A stretch of DNA of 64,000 bases, taken from positions 1 to 64,000 of the forward strand of contig CANJRV010000002.1 in assembly GCA_947476825.1 (NCBI GenBank), read 5' to 3'. The first letter of the stretch is position 1. Every line of letters starts with the position of its first letter. Made by a program: the position numbers and the translations under genes. The DNA is from Bacteroidota bacterium. Lineage in GTDB: Bacteria > Bacteroidota > Bacteroidia > Chitinophagales > Chitinophagaceae. The notes under the pieces were generated by a model. The model did not search any database and was not told where the DNA came from. It saw nothing but the letters and a program-made list of their open reading frames with translations. Shown here piece after piece: positions 56,814-64,000 of the stretch.

Positions 56814-57443
56814 TTAAGGATTGAATCTTGGATGTTGTAATTGTTCTATAAAAAAAGGAATGATGGATGGCTTAAAAATAAGTGGAAAAAGGATACCGAA
56901 TACAGCACCCCAAAGATGTGCGTCGTGACCAATATTGTCATTTGCTCTTTTACTCATGTAAGAAGAATAAGCTACATAGCCAATTGCAAATAGGATGGCA
57001 GGAATTGGAATAAAAAAATTGAATCTTAATGTTTGCCAAGGATCAAACATAATTGCTGCAAACATGACCGCAGATACTGCGCCGCTCGCTCCTAGTGCAC
57101 AATAGTGATAATTGTCTTTATGTTTGAAATAAGTTGGGATACTAGAAAAAACTAAAGCCGAGAAATAAAAGAGCAGGTATACCATCGGGTTGCCAAAAAT
57201 TTGTCCAAATAAATACTCTAAATTTAGACCAAAGAAAAAAAGCGTTATCATATTAAATGCCAAGTGCGTATAATCTGCATGAATAAAACCATGTGTTATA
57301 AACCGCCACCACTCATTTGGATTTCGCCGAATAGCAGTTGGATAAAACATCAATTTATTTAATTGCGATACATTTTGCAAAGCAGAATAAGATACCAAAA
57401 CGGTAATGCCTATTATAATTAGCGTGATGATAGGTAATTCCAT
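56814..57443 (-). CDS. Rhomboid-family intramembrane serine protease
   Basis: 209 aa, six hydrophobic segments. Catalytic Ser in GASGAVSAV (about residue 118) and His in HDAHLWGAVFG (about 175). HLAFNMITLFFFG gives the conserved His/Asn of TM2, and WWRFITHGFIHADYTH starts the L1 loop. Cleaves TM substrates within the membrane; substrates unknown. Three bases separate it from the aminotransferase stop, so it is cotranscribed. Confidence 0.92.
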   Translation of the reverse strand: MELPIITLIIIGITVLVSYSALQNVSQLNKLMFYPTAIRRNPNEWWRFITHGFIHADYTHLAFNMITLFFFGLNLEYLFGQIFGNPMVYLLFYFSALVFSSIPTYFKHKDNYHYCALGASGAVSAVMFAAIMFDPWQTLRFNFFIPIPAILFAIGYVAYSSYMSKRANDNIGHDAHLWGAVFGILFPLIFKPSIIPFFIEQLQHPRFNP

Positions 57444-57446
57444 TTT

Positions 57447-58640
57447 TTATTGATTAGGATATTGTGTCAATGCGATTTCTAAACAATCCATAGCCGCATG
57501 AATATCATCTGTATTTAAGACATATGCGAAACGAACTTCATTCAAACCCAAGCCTGGCGTGGAATAGAACCCAGCCGCAGGAGCCATCATCACCGTTTGA
57601 TTATTGTGTGAAAAATGTTCGAGCAACCATCTACAAAAATCTTCAGCAGAAGTGACTGGTAATTTTGCAATCGCGTAAAATGCGCCACCTGGATTAGGAC
57701 AAAGTACACCTGGCATTTTATTTAATCGGTCCACCAATACATCACGTCTTTTCAAATACTCTGCTTTTACTTCATCGAAATAATCAGCGGGCAAATCCAC
57801 TGCCGCTTCACCAGCAATTTGCGCAAAACTTGGCGGACTCAAACGAGCTTGTGCAAATTTCATTGCTGCTTGATACACCTCTTTATTTTTGGTTACAAAT
57901 GCACCAATTCGTCCACCACAAGCACTATATCTTTTTGAAATCGTATCCAATAAAACAACATGTTGCTCCATCCCTTCTAGGTTCATGGCAGAAATATGTG
58001 TATGTCCATCGTAACAAAATTCGCGATATGCTTCATCAGAAAATAAAAACAAATTATGTTGCAAACAAATATCTTTCAGCACATTCATTTCCTCTGCAGA
58101 ATACAAATATCCTGTTGGATTATTTGGATTACAAATCATGATAGCTTTGGTACGCGATGTAATATTTTTTTCAAACTCCTCAATCGGCGGCAATTTAAAT
58201 CCGTCTTCAATACTCGAAAAAATTGGTTTGATTGCAATTTGACTAGCTACTGCAAATCCATTATAGTTTGCATAAAATGGTTCTGGAATAATAATCTCAT
58301 CACCTGGATCTAGACAAGCCATCAACGCAAATTGTATGGCTTCACTTCCACCAGTAGTTACAATGATTTCTTCTGGCGTAAGTTCAATATTAAATCGACG
58401 ATAATAGTCGCAAAGTTTTTTTCGATAACTCTCAAAACCTGCGCTATGGCTATACGCTAGCACGGTCATGGTTGTATGACGAACCGCATCCATTACTGCT
58501 TGTGGTGTTACAATATCTGGTTGTCCAATATTTAAATGATATACTTTGGTTCCTCGTTTTTTAGCCGCTTCGGCAAAAGGAACTAATTTACGAATAGGTG
58601 ATGAAGGCATTTGCTCGCCTCGATGTGAGATAGATGGCAT
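57447..58640 (-). CDS. Class I aminotransferase (aspartate aminotransferase-like)
   Basis: 397 aa, PLP-dependent fold type I. Signatures: VYHLNIGQPDIVTPQAVM, GGSEAIQFALMACLDPGDEI, NPNNPTGYLYS and the Schiff-base Lys in TISKRYSACGGRIGAFV (about residue 243). I keep the first ATG because MPSISHRGEQMPSSPIRKL agrees with the usual N-terminus of this group. The amino donor and keto-acid acceptor cannot be fixed from sequence. First gene of a three-gene operon. Confidence 0.92.
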   Translation of the reverse strand: MPSISHRGEQMPSSPIRKLVPFAEAAKKRGTKVYHLNIGQPDIVTPQAVMDAVRHTTMTVLAYSHSAGFESYRKKLCDYYRRFNIELTPEEIIVTTGGSEAIQFALMACLDPGDEIIIPEPFYANYNGFAVASQIAIKPIFSSIEDGFKLPPIEEFEKNITSRTKAIMICNPNNPTGYLYSAEEMNVLKDICLQHNLFLFSDEAYREFCYDGHTHISAMNLEGMEQHVVLLDTISKRYSACGGRIGAFVTKNKEVYQAAMKFAQARLSPPSFAQIAGEAAVDLPADYFDEVKAEYLKRRDVLVDRLNKMPGVLCPNPGGAFYAIAKLPVTSAEDFCRWLLEHFSHNNQTVMMAPAAGFYSTPGLGLNEVRFAYVLNTDDIHAAMDCLEIALTQYPNQ

Positions 58641-58797
58641 AATTAATTTTAATGCTCACAAAGTTAATTTTTTTTAGGAGACGAGGAAAACAATGATGAA
58701 TTATATTGTCTGAACTATGATATTGCGGCTGTGCTCAATACAAGTTTTATTGAATAGTTGGAATGCTATGATTCTTTGCTAGTTAAAGTCTTCATAT

Positions 58798-58852
58798 TCT
58801 ACGAAACGTCTTTCGTCTCGGAGTTTTATTCTGTTGCTTTCAGTAAGCTTTT
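58798..58852 (+). repeat. Family A REP, copy A4
   Basis: CTACGAAACG-tcttt-CGTCTCGGAG (right arm decayed), then GTTGCTTTCAGTAAG. Confidence 0.7.
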
Positions 58853-58939
58853 CTAAATGAATATATTGTCAGAACTATGATTTTTTTGATTAGTAGGATT
58901 ACTATGATTCTTTGCCTGTTTAAATCTTCGCCTATTATG

Positions 58940-58997
58940 TTCTACGAAACGTCTTTCATTTCGCAGTTTTATTCTGTTGCTTTCAGCAACCTTTTCG
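58940..58997 (+). repeat. Family A REP, copy A5
   Basis: CTACGAAACG-tcttt-CATTTCGCAG with two stem changes; second hairpin GTTGCT-ttc-AGCAAC intact. Confidence 0.75.
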
Positions 58998-59082
58998 ACA
59001 TGCTCATATTGTCTGAACTATGATTTTTTTGATTAGTAGGATTACTATGATTCTTTGCTTGATTAAGTCTTCATCTATCATG

Positions 59083-59140
59083 TTCTACGAAACGTCTTTC
59101 GTTTCGTAGTTTTATTCTGTTGCTTTTAGCAACCTTTTCG
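59083..59140 (+). repeat. Family A REP, copy A6
   Basis: Perfect CTACGAAACG / CGTTTCGTAG stem; second hairpin GTTGCT-ttt-AGCAAC with a changed loop only. Confidence 0.8.
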
Positions 59141-59409
59141 AAATGATTATATTGTCTGAACTATACTTCGGCTGCACTCAGTTCAGGTTTTTTTGTAATG
59201 CAGATAGTGTGCATGTTGCACTTTAAAGGCTGGGATAGTTATTTGGATTTATAAAAATGAACAGTTAGGTTTAAGAAGAATACAAAGCCTAAACTTCTGA
59301 TATGTTTTCCATGGAAAACGGTTAGTAGCGTTGAATCGTTATAAAAGCAAGTGATTGACAAGGTTCAAAGAAATTGTTATGTAATGAGAATTTTATATAA
59401 ATTTACAAT

Positions 59410-59604
59410 ATGAATACAGCAGAACTTAAACTGAATATAATTCGTCAAGTAGACACACTAAACGAAGATGTTTTGAAAGAAGTAACTGACTATATACAAA
59501 GTAAGATTAATAGTCAAAATGCTTCAGTATTTGAATCATGTTCTTCGAAACGTCTTTCGTTTCGAAGTTTTATTCTGTTGCTTTCAGCAACCTTTTCGAA
59601 ATGA
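59410..59604 (+). CDS. Antitoxin-like N-terminus fused to REP-encoded tail (possible remnant)
   Basis: 64 aa. Residues 1-36 (MNTAELKLNIIRQVDTLNED ..) look like the start of a small antitoxin-type or DUF2281-like protein with a helical DNA-binding or dimerisation segment. From about residue 43 (SCSSKRLSFRSFILLLSATF) the coding sequence is REP A7, which also supplies the TGA stop. No toxin gene follows on this strand. Probably a truncated gene; translation is possible. Confidence 0.45.
   Translation: MNTAELKLNIIRQVDTLNEDVLKEVTDYIQSKINSQNASVFESCSSKRLSFRSFILLLSATFSK
59540..59598 (+). repeat. Family A REP, copy A7 (compensated stem)
   Basis: CTTCGAAACG-tcttt-CGTTTCGAAG. Relative to the consensus, the A-T pair has flipped to T-A on both arms, so the stem stays perfect. 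Second hairpin intact. Confidence 0.85.
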
Positions 59605-59677
59605 TCATTAAAAATTATAGATTTTTATTTGCTAATGCAAGTGTTCTAAATTGGATGGTGCAGATTTTGCAACTCAG

Positions 59678-59941
59678 CTAGTCGTAATGTCCTTTACAAC
59701 TTATTATTTCAATATCAGCATTTACAGCAATTCTATATATTAACCTGTGTTCATCTGTAATGCGCCTGCTCCAACACCCTTTTAAATTATGTTTCAAAGG
59801 TTCGGGCTTGCCTTTGCCTTCAAAGGGTGTTCTGCTTATATCTTTCAACAATTCTGCAATACGTTTAAATGTATTTTTATTTACAATAGCCCAATTCGTA
59901 AAATCTTCAAAAGCATCTCTATGAAATATGATTTTTTTCAT
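59678..59941 (-). CDS. yoeB: YoeB/Txe-family mRNA interferase toxin
   Basis: 87 aa from MKKIIFHRDAFEDF; the track start 11 codons upstream lies inside the antitoxin. Family core is clear: PFEGKGKPEPLKHNLKGCWS, RRITDEHRLIYRI and the C-terminal IISCKGHYD. The Glu of PEPL, Arg of SRRI and penultimate-region His correspond to the YoeB catalytic residues; the usual CRYHY end is CKGHYD here. Cleaves ribosome-bound mRNA when free. Antitoxin gene is upstream with a 7-base gap. Confidence 0.9.
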   Translation of the reverse strand: MKKIIFHRDAFEDFTNWAIVNKNTFKRIAELLKDISRTPFEGKGKPEPLKHNLKGCWSRRITDEHRLIYRIAVNADIEIISCKGHYD

Positions 59942-59948
59942 TGCTTTA

Positions 59949-60203
59949 TTATAGTTTTTCAAAAATAATTTCATCTAACTGAGCTTCGGTAAATGATATT
60001 ATGTTTGTTTTATTATTCATATCTTCTAAGCATTTTTCTAATCGTGCAAGACTAGCCTGTGGCGTTTCCGTTTGTAGCAAATTAAAATCTTCTGGTGTTG
60101 ATACAGATATTTGTAATTGGCTTCGGTGTTTAAATAATTTTTTTAGTGATGCCAAAAAATTACTATTTAATTCATCAGGTGTGACAATGAAAGTTGTTTC
60201 CAT
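59949..60203 (-). CDS. Antitoxin of the YoeB-type pair
   Basis: 84 aa. Identified mainly by position: same strand, 7 bases before the toxin start. METTFIVTPDELNSNFLASL at the N-terminus, then a charged helical C-terminus (ASLARLEKCLEDMNNKTNII .. EIIFEKL) of the kind that wraps a toxin. It is not a close YefM look-alike by eye. Expected to neutralise the toxin and repress the operon. Confidence 0.75.
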   Translation of the reverse strand: METTFIVTPDELNSNFLASLKKLFKHRSQLQISVSTPEDFNLLQTETPQASLARLEKCLEDMNNKTNIISFTEAQLDEIIFEKL

Positions 60204-60403
60204 ATTAAATGTATTTGAATGCGAATATAGTTATTGATTGTTTTCCTGCAGTCTTCTTCACCATTAATATTTATTAGCAAGCCTCTGTTTTGCTGACTTG
60301 GCAACCATCCAAAATACCCCAAAAATGTTCCTACAAATTTATTTGATTGTTCAAAACAAATAATTGAAACAGTTCGAGATATGCAATCTCGGATTTCTAT
60401 CTT

Positions 60404-60463
60404 GTTCTACGAAACTTTTTTAGTTTCGTAGTTTCATTCTTTTGATTTCAGCAATCTTTACGA
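60404..60463 (+). repeat. Family A REP, copy A8
   Basis: CTACGAAAC / GTTTCGTAG 9-bp stem with a different loop (ttttttta). The second hairpin is decayed. Confidence 0.7.
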
Positions 60464-60470
60464 AATGCTT

Positions 60471-60634
60471 TTATTGTCTGAACTATGATATTTCGGCTGT
60501 GCTCAATACAAGTTATTGATTAGTAGGCTTACTATGATTCTTTGCTTGATTAAGTCTTCGTCTATCATGTTCTACGAAACGTCTTTCGTTTCGTAGTTTT
60601 ATTCTGTTGCTTTCAGCAAGCTTTTCGCAATGAT
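60471..60634 (+). repeat. Fourth full ~160-bp unit, containing REP A9
   Basis: ATTGTCTGAACTATGATATT head as in the first unit at 58703, GCTTACTATGATTCTTTGCT middle, and a REP at the end. Bases 60204-60928 hold A8, this unit and B7 but no gene. Confidence 0.75.
60570..60628 (+). repeat. Family A REP, copy A9
   Basis: Perfect CTACGAAACG / CGTTTCGTAG stem; second hairpin GTTGCT-ttc-AGCAAG with one changed base. Confidence 0.8.
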
Positions 60635-60807
60635 TATTAAAAAAAATAGAATTTTATTTGGTCGTTCTAGTTTCGAAACTGATAGACAATTGTAATCTCA
60701 AATGACTAATAAATCAGTGTTTAATTTACTAAATCGCCGTATCACTTTTAGTATGATTTCATGTTACAAGGTCCTTACAAGGATTACAAAACATTTTATT
60801 TGTCGAT

Positions 60808-60891
60808 GTATTGCGGCAACGATTGTAGCGAAAATCCTTTTTGCTGGCTCTGCAGCAAAAAGATTGTAGCGAAAAGCGTGTGCGCCGCCCA
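60808..60891 (+). repeat. Family B palindromic element, copy B7
   Basis: Stem CTTTTTGCTG-gctctg-CAGCAAAAAG; both internal 12-mers TTGTAGCGAAAA; arms TTGCGGCAACG / GCGCCGCCC. It lies downstream of the MBL hydrolase gene. Confidence 0.75.
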
Positions 60892-60928
60892 AAATATTTT
60901 TATTCAAAATGTAGAATTACCGTTCCTA

Positions 60929-61675
60929 TTACAACTTCGCAAACGGCGTTTTCACATCATGGTAAAACAAAAAAGTCCAGTGGTTTTCTTTTCCTTCTTC
61001 CGCAAATTGTTGCCTTAGTTCCATACATTTTTTACCATCAAAATCATACTTGGCAATGTAGCGAGTAATGAGTTGTTTGTATTGCGGCACCACATCTCCT
61101 CCAAAGAAAACATATTCTCCATCTGCATGAAACAACATACTAATATGAAATGGACAATGCCCGCCAACAGTTTGGTATTGTAGCATGTTGTGCAAATTTC
61201 CTTCGTCATCTAACCACTCTACTTGTGGCGAATTTTGCAACAATTCAATATCTGAAATGACATAAGATGGAGCACCATTTTGCATCGCGTATTCAAACTC
61301 TTTTTTGCTGACATAATACGTTGCATTCGGAAAAGACAAAGTTTCAATTCCCATCGCATTGACAAATGAAATGCCCCCTGCATGGTCTTTGTGTAGATGC
61401 GAAAGGATTACACTGTGTACCTGCTCGGGCTCAATACCTATGCGGCGTAGGTTATGGTGCAACTGTAATTCACCAGTCGGTAAAGTAAAACCTAAGCCAG
61501 TATCTAAGAGAATATTTTTTCCATTTATCTGTATTAAAAATGGTTGGATTTCTACCAATAATGAACCGATAGATCTTTCTTCCAATACATGATTGTCGAC
61601 ATCAAAAAGATGAAATATTTTATCATGTCCTATTGTAAAAACGCCTTCAGAAAGTGGATGAATTTTTATACCCAT
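60929..61675 (-). CDS. Metallo-beta-lactamase-fold hydrolase
   Basis: 248 aa, cytoplasmic. Zinc motif SHLHKDHAGG (about residue 92), GGHCPFH (about 171), FFGGDVVPQ (about 192) and a C-terminal FYHDV His complete the two-metal site. The pattern resembles the quorum-quenching lactonase / glyoxalase II-like branch; the substrate is unknown. It follows rodA by six bases, so it is cotranscribed with mrdA-rodA. Confidence 0.9.
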   Translation of the reverse strand: MGIKIHPLSEGVFTIGHDKIFHLFDVDNHVLEERSIGSLLVEIQPFLIQINGKNILLDTGLGFTLPTGELQLHHNLRRIGIEPEQVHSVILSHLHKDHAGGISFVNAMGIETLSFPNATYYVSKKEFEYAMQNGAPSYVISDIELLQNSPQVEWLDDEGNLHNMLQYQTVGGHCPFHISMLFHADGEYVFFGGDVVPQYKQLITRYIAKYDFDGKKCMELRQQFAEEGKENHWTFLFYHDVKTPFAKL

Positions 61676-61681
61676 ATTTTT

Positions 61682-63001
61682 TTATCTTAATACCATATGT
61701 CTATCTGCATCCAAACGAACCAAAATAAAAATAAGGATAGAGAAGGTTAATAATGAAGTGCCGCCATAACTCAACAATGGCAATGGAATACCAATAACGG
61801 GCGCAATTCCAACGGTCATGCCGATATTAATGACCAAATGAAAAAACAAGATGCCAGCAACACAGTAGGCGTATACCCTACTGAATTGAGACCTTTGCCT
61901 TTCTGCAATAAATCCAATTCGAAGAAGAAAAACAACATAGAGTAATAAGAGAATGGTGCTGCCAAAAAAACCAAATTGTTCGCCTATGGTACAGAAAATA
62001 AAATCTGTCCTTTGCTCTGGCACCCAATCAAATTGTGTTTGTGTTCCATTCAAATAACCCTTGCCCCAAAAGCCACCAGATGCAATGGCTATCTTGGATT
62101 GACTTACATTATACTGCGCTGCATTTTGCTTTTTATTGTCTACGCCTTCTTGCGTATATTCTTCAGGAACTTCTTGCCCCAGCATGGTATACACTCTTTG
62201 CACTTGATATCCTTTCAATACATGTTTGAATGCAACAGGCACTATCACTTGCGAAAACAAAACACCAACAAACCAAATACCAGTAATGATAATCAACACA
62301 TCTCTATTTCTGCGTAGTAGTTTTCTTTGCGAATAAATAATGAGTGCAGCCAACACGGTCAAAATAATAAATAATATATTTTTAGGAATCAATAAGGTAA
62401 CCAAGGTGAGCGTCAACAAAGAGAAGCCTATAATCAAAACGATATTAGGTAAGCCTTCTCGATACATCGCCAAAAAGAAAGAAAAATAAACCAATGCCAA
62501 ACCCGTTTCACTTTGCATAATAATAATAATGGCGGGTACTAAAGCAATGGCAGCACAATACATTCTATGTTTCAATGTCCCGAAATTGACTTCCTGCATC
62601 GACAGAAATTTGGCTATTGACAAAGAGGTAAATAATTTCATCAACTCGCCTGGCTGAAAAGTAAAAAAGCCTAGATTGAGCCATGAGTGCGACCCTTTGA
62701 CCCCTTTACCTAAAGGCGTAAGTGCTAATATTAAAAAGACAAAGCCAACTACATAGGATAAAAAAGGGATCGCAGTAATGAATTTACTATCCATCAATAA
62801 AATAATAATTGCCAAGCAAATAGAAATGCTGAACCAAATTAATTGCTTCATATAATTTCTATTCATGATAAAAATACTAGCATCTGTATCTCTATGTTCG
62901 ATAGAAAAAATACACAGAATACCAATGATTGATAATGCTAAAAAAAGAAAGACCAGTAACCAATCTATTCGTTCTGAAAATGTTTTGCGTATGATACCCA
63001 C
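61682..63001 (-). CDS. rodA: Rod-shape peptidoglycan polymerase RodA
   Basis: 439 aa SEDS-family glycosyltransferase that polymerises lipid II with PBP2 during elongation. About ten TM segments; GVKGSHSWLNLGFFTFQPGE carries the conserved W-x and QPxE motifs, and PLLSYGGTSLLTF is the C-terminal SEDS signature. The start codon is GTG (63001), five bases after the mrdA stop; no closer ATG fits. The loop around EVPEEYTQEGVDNKKQN is long, as in other Bacteroidota RodA as far as I recall. Confidence 0.94.
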   Translation of the reverse strand: MGIIRKTFSERIDWLLVFLFLALSIIGILCIFSIEHRDTDASIFIMNRNYMKQLIWFSISICLAIIILLMDSKFITAIPFLSYVVGFVFLILALTPLGKGVKGSHSWLNLGFFTFQPGELMKLFTSLSIAKFLSMQEVNFGTLKHRMYCAAIALVPAIIIIMQSETGLALVYFSFFLAMYREGLPNIVLIIGFSLLTLTLVTLLIPKNILFIILTVLAALIIYSQRKLLRRNRDVLIIITGIWFVGVLFSQVIVPVAFKHVLKGYQVQRVYTMLGQEVPEEYTQEGVDNKKQNAAQYNVSQSKIAIASGGFWGKGYLNGTQTQFDWVPEQRTDFIFCTIGEQFGFFGSTILLLLYVVFLLRIGFIAERQRSQFSRVYAYCVAGILFFHLVINIGMTVGIAPVIGIPLPLLSYGGTSLLTFSILIFILVRLDADRHMVLR

Positions 63002-63006
63002 TTCAA

Positions 63007-64000
63007 TTATTGTTTTGTGTTCTTGTAATAAATTCGATTAAAAATATATCTCGCTTTCAAGGAATCATTAAAATGTTGAATGCTATCTTTCACATGATTT
63101 AATTTTGCCAGACTATCTTTTGATAAATGCTTCAATGCCTGACGATCTTTATATGCTTGCTTTTCTAAAGAGTCTAGAATATAAGTATAGTTCGGAATAA
63201 TTTTTGCTTCTTGCATTTTCTTCAATAATGGAGCGCGACTGACATTGATGGTATCATTTAAAAATTGTTCCATCATCAAACTCGCAATCGGACCTGCCCA
63301 AGTAGCTCCGTATCCTGCATTTTCAATACATACCGCCACGGCAATTTTCGGATTATCTCTTGGCGCAAATGCCACAAACAATGAATGGTTTTGCAACTTT
63401 ACTCGTTTACCAAAGATGATCCGTTCGTTTTGTGCGGTACCCGTTTTACCACAAACGATAATATTCGGAATACGTGCTATCTTACCTGTACCTTCTTCTA
63501 TTACTGCTTGCATTCCAGCAATAACGGCATTGAAAGCAGTATCAGCTACCCTTGCTACCACATGCTTTTCTCTGAATTTCTTAAGCATGGGATGAGATGT
63601 ATCTCCATTGATGGTTCGCACAAAATGTGGAATATAAAAAGAACCTCTGTTGGCAATGATACACATGGCATTTGCCATTTGCAGCGGCGTCAATAATACC
63701 TCACCTTGTCCCATGCCAATGATACAATTGGTACATGAATTCCAACTGCCATTATATACTCGATTAAAATAAGTTGAATCGGGGATATTGCCACCGCCTT
63801 CGGAAGGAATATCAATACCAACTGGATGACCAAGTCCAAACTCATTCATATAACGATGCCAACGTTGTAAACCCACGTGTATGTTTTCATAATGAGGGTT
63901 GTCAATAATTAAGCGAAATACATGACAGAAATATGCATTGCATGAATGGGCAATTGCCAAATACAAATTCGCTGCATGACCAGACCAAGATTCTGTACAA
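63007..64000 (-). CDS. mrdA: Penicillin-binding protein 2 (partial, C-terminal part)
   Basis: Runs off the window end. The frame stays open past the track's TTG start to base 64000 (ESWSGHAANLYLAIAHSCNA). Transpeptidase motifs seen: SCN (SxN) near the visible start and KTGTAQN (KTG) in VCGKTGTAQNERI; the SxxK motif is outside. PGEVLLTPLQMANA-type segment reads GQGEVLLTPLQMANAMC. Cross-links peptidoglycan for elongation with RodA. A charged ~60-aa C-terminal tail (ALKHLSKDSLAKLNHVKDS) is present. Confidence 0.93.
   Translation of the reverse strand, partial: CTESWSGHAANLYLAIAHSCNAYFCHVFRLIIDNPHYENIHVGLQRWHRYMNEFGLGHPVGIDIPSEGGGNIPDSTYFNRVYNGSWNSCTNCIIGMGQGEVLLTPLQMANAMCIIANRGSFYIPHFVRTINGDTSHPMLKKFREKHVVARVADTAFNAVIAGMQAVIEEGTGKIARIPNIIVCGKTGTAQNERIIFGKRVKLQNHSLFVAFAPRDNPKIAVAVCIENAGYGATWAGPIASLMMEQFLNDTINVSRAPLLKKMQEAKIIPNYTYILDSLEKQAYKDRQALKHLSKDSLAKLNHVKDSIQHFNDSLKARYIFNRIYYKNTKQ

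Larger units (their letters stand above)
58703..59195 (+). repeat. Tandem array of ~145-155-bp units each ending in a REP
   Basis: Units 58703-58858, 58861-59003 and 59004-59146, plus a partial head at 59151-59195. Each starts ATTGTCTGAACTATGAT, continues with GGATTACTATGATTCTTTGC (or a variant) and ends in a family A REP. A further full unit lies at 60471-60634. No gene is seen in 58641-59409. Confidence 0.75.

Noticed and set aside
58703-59195. Possible CRISPR array
   Set aside because: Repeat units are ~150 bp and similar along their whole length. They lack short constant repeats with unique spacers, and no cas gene is near.
60761-61068. ORFs with NDCSENPFCWLCSKKI-like peptides (also at 14100..14288)
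   Set aside because: They are translations of family B elements B7 and B2, not genes.

Overview
The window is AT-rich chromosomal DNA from a member of the Bacteroidota, probably Chitinophagia- or Saprospiria-like; this placement is inferred from gene content only. Evidence: at least six secreted proteins end in type IX secretion (T9SS) sorting domains (five type A, one type B/gliding-motility type). There is an S46 dipeptidyl peptidase, the rpmB-rpmG-DUF4295 ribosomal trio, and promoters of the Bacteroidota form TTTG-N18..20-TAnnTTTG. Every long ORF looks intact. I see no prophage, conjugative element or CRISPR array.

Layout. 0-6 kb: cdd, an S46 peptidase divergent from tdk-folP, a His-rich small lipoprotein, a secreted cyclophilin and a hypothetical gene. 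6-10.6 kb: repeat-filled intergenic DNA, a CotH-like T9SS protein, an HNH nuclease, a glycosyltransferase and two small genes. 10.6-15.5 kb: recR convergent with rpsL-rpsG, an APC permease and trhO. 15.5-20 kb: repeats, a beta-propeller T9SS protein, a sterol-desaturase-like enzyme and frr. 20-23.7 kb: an rRNA-modification cluster (rlmN and two pseudouridine synthases). 23.7-31.2 kb: a RAYT transposase between inverted REPs, then a three-gene operon of large secreted proteins. 31.6-40 kb: ade, mgtE, rpmB-rpmG-DUF4295, a GH3-like protein, a thioredoxin-like protein with aroC, and a hypothetical gene. 40-50 kb: a 1649-aa SprB-repeat adhesin, an NlpC/P60 protein, a transglutaminase-like protein, a deoxyhypusine-synthase-like protein and a phospholipase D lipoprotein. 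50-58.6 kb: tRNA-Gly and tRNA-Leu, a polytopic membrane protein, a collagen-like protein, a LON-domain protein, and an aminotransferase-rhomboid-DUF4397 operon. 58.7-60.9 kb: a repeat-rich island with a YoeB-type toxin-antitoxin pair and an antitoxin-like ORF whose 3' end is a REP. 60.9-64 kb: mrdA (partial)-rodA-MBL hydrolase.

The most unusual content is the set of interspersed structured repeats. Family A is a double-hairpin REP with nine copies. Two copies flank the RAYT gene in inverted orientation and six lie in the 58.8-60.6 kb island. Two copies carry paired changes that preserve the stem. Family B is an ~82-bp imperfect palindrome with seven clear copies and one decayed copy. Its central hairpin keeps pairing while its sequence changes, and its two internal 12-mers vary together within a copy. 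Family C is a ~40-bp AT-core palindrome (three copies). Element D is a large nested inverted repeat bracketed by degenerate direct repeats. Simple-sequence tracts also abut the 3' ends of several genes.

Genes that plausibly work together: tdk and cdd in pyrimidine salvage; folP in folate synthesis; rlmN and the two pseudouridine synthases in rRNA maturation; rpsL-rpsG and rpmB-rpmG-DUF4295 in the ribosome; mrdA and rodA in cell elongation; and the T9SS cargo proteins at the cell surface. Starts were moved from the ORF-track positions where an upstream leader was clearly not part of the protein (S46, tdk, folP, frr, the RluB-like gene, the DHS-like gene and the YoeB-like toxin).
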